Positions 6,218 through 6,499 of a stretch of DNA of 6,499 nt are shown in pieces. The notes beneath the pieces were generated by a model. That model saw only the letters and a list, made by a program, of their open reading frames with translations, had not been told where the DNA came from and searched no databases. Positions within the stretch are counted from its first letter, which is position 1. Every line of letters begins with the position of its first letter. The translations under genes and the position numbers were made by a program. The stretch comes from Alphaproteobacteria bacterium (GTDB taxonomy: Bacteria; Pseudomonadota; Alphaproteobacteria; Rs-D84): positions 1-6,499 of the forward strand of contig JAGCOQ010000098.1 in NCBI GenBank assembly GCA_017642625.1, given 5' to 3'.

Positions 6218-6499
6218 ATGTCGTCTGTATTTGTTTTTCCTGGTCAGGGCGCACAAAGCGTTGGAATGGGGCGCGAAATCTATGAATCAAACGCGGCCGC
6301 ACGCGCGGTGTTTGACGAAGTTGATGATGCGCTAAATCAAAAATTATCGGACATTATTTTTAATGGCCCAATGGAAGAATTAACGCTGACCGCAAATGTT
6401 CAGCCCGCAATTATGGCAACATCTATTGCTATGTTGCGCGCATCAAACGAAAAATTGCCCGAATATGTTGCGGGGCACAGTTTGGGTGAATATACCGCA
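6218..6499 (+). CDS. fabD: Malonyl-CoA:ACP transacylase, 5' part only
   Basis: Transfers malonyl from CoA to acyl carrier protein, supplying the extender unit for type II fatty-acid synthesis in the cytoplasm. The first 94 residues are visible, about 30% of the usual 300-310, and the frame is open at the window edge. The N-terminal FVFPGQGAQSVGMG (5-18) carries the oxyanion-hole Gln (Gln10). The nucleophile elbow GHSLGEY (86-92) carries the acylated Ser88. ANVQPAIMATS (59-69) is also typical. The ATG has AAAGGA 6 nt upstream. It follows the unknown gene by 15 nt. The catalytic His and malonyl-binding Arg lie beyond the edge, so an acyltransferase domain of a larger protein cannot be strictly excluded, though the N-terminus is that of a stand-alone FabD. 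Confidence 0.95.
   Translation, partial: MSSVFVFPGQGAQSVGMGREIYESNAAARAVFDEVDDALNQKLSDIIFNGPMEELTLTANVQPAIMATSIAMLRASNEKLPEYVAGHSLGEYTA

Overview
The window looks like an ordinary chromosomal segment of an alphaproteobacterium with a moderate, slightly AT-leaning composition. Much of the MreB sequence, especially the stretch around residues 78-99, reads like Caulobacter-type MreB. The gene set (rnpA, mreB, metG, queH, fabD, tRNA-Val) is core bacterial housekeeping. Gene order is unusual: rnpA has no rpmH beside it and mreB has no mreC after it. This suggests a rearranged, perhaps small-genome lineage such as an uncultured host- or gut-associated alphaproteobacterium. The placement is an inference from protein appearance only.

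Layout, left to right: (1) the 5' part of rnpA (RNase P protein) on the minus strand, running off the left edge; (2) a divergent intergenic region with a good sigma70-type promoter for mreB; (3) mreB on the plus strand, ending in a bidirectional hairpin terminator; (4) a convergent minus-strand gene for a small class I SAM-dependent methyltransferase; (5) a promoter followed by a degenerate tRNA-Val-like copy and then an intact tRNA-Val(GAC) with encoded CCA; (6) a second bidirectional terminator with the same core as the first, shared with a convergent minus-strand gene of unknown function; (7) metG (methionyl-tRNA synthetase) from its own promoter, overlapping queH (epoxyqueuosine reductase) by 17 nt; (8) a promoter lying over the end of queH, driving an unrecognised 201-residue protein and, 15 nt later, fabD (malonyl-CoA:ACP transacylase), which runs off the right edge. 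No stretch longer than 300 bases lacks a gene.

Functionally the region is mostly tRNA biology: RNase P protein for tRNA 5' processing, tRNA-Val, MetRS, and QueH for the last step of queuosine synthesis in tRNA. Cell-shape (MreB) and fatty-acid synthesis (FabD) genes flank these. The metG-queH pair is probably translationally coupled. I see no mobile element, CRISPR array, phage gene or defence system.

The most notable features are the promoter-proximal decayed tRNA-Val copy in front of the intact one, a MetRS whose C-terminal tRNA-binding domain resembles that of PheRS beta (PheT/YtpR type) more than the usual MetRS one, and two unrecognised small genes. Promoters and ribosome-binding sites are regular: TTGCAA or TTGCGA with a 16-17 bp spacer and TATAAT recurs, and a purine-rich ribosome-binding site sits 6 nt before most start codons. 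I used that spacing to choose starts.
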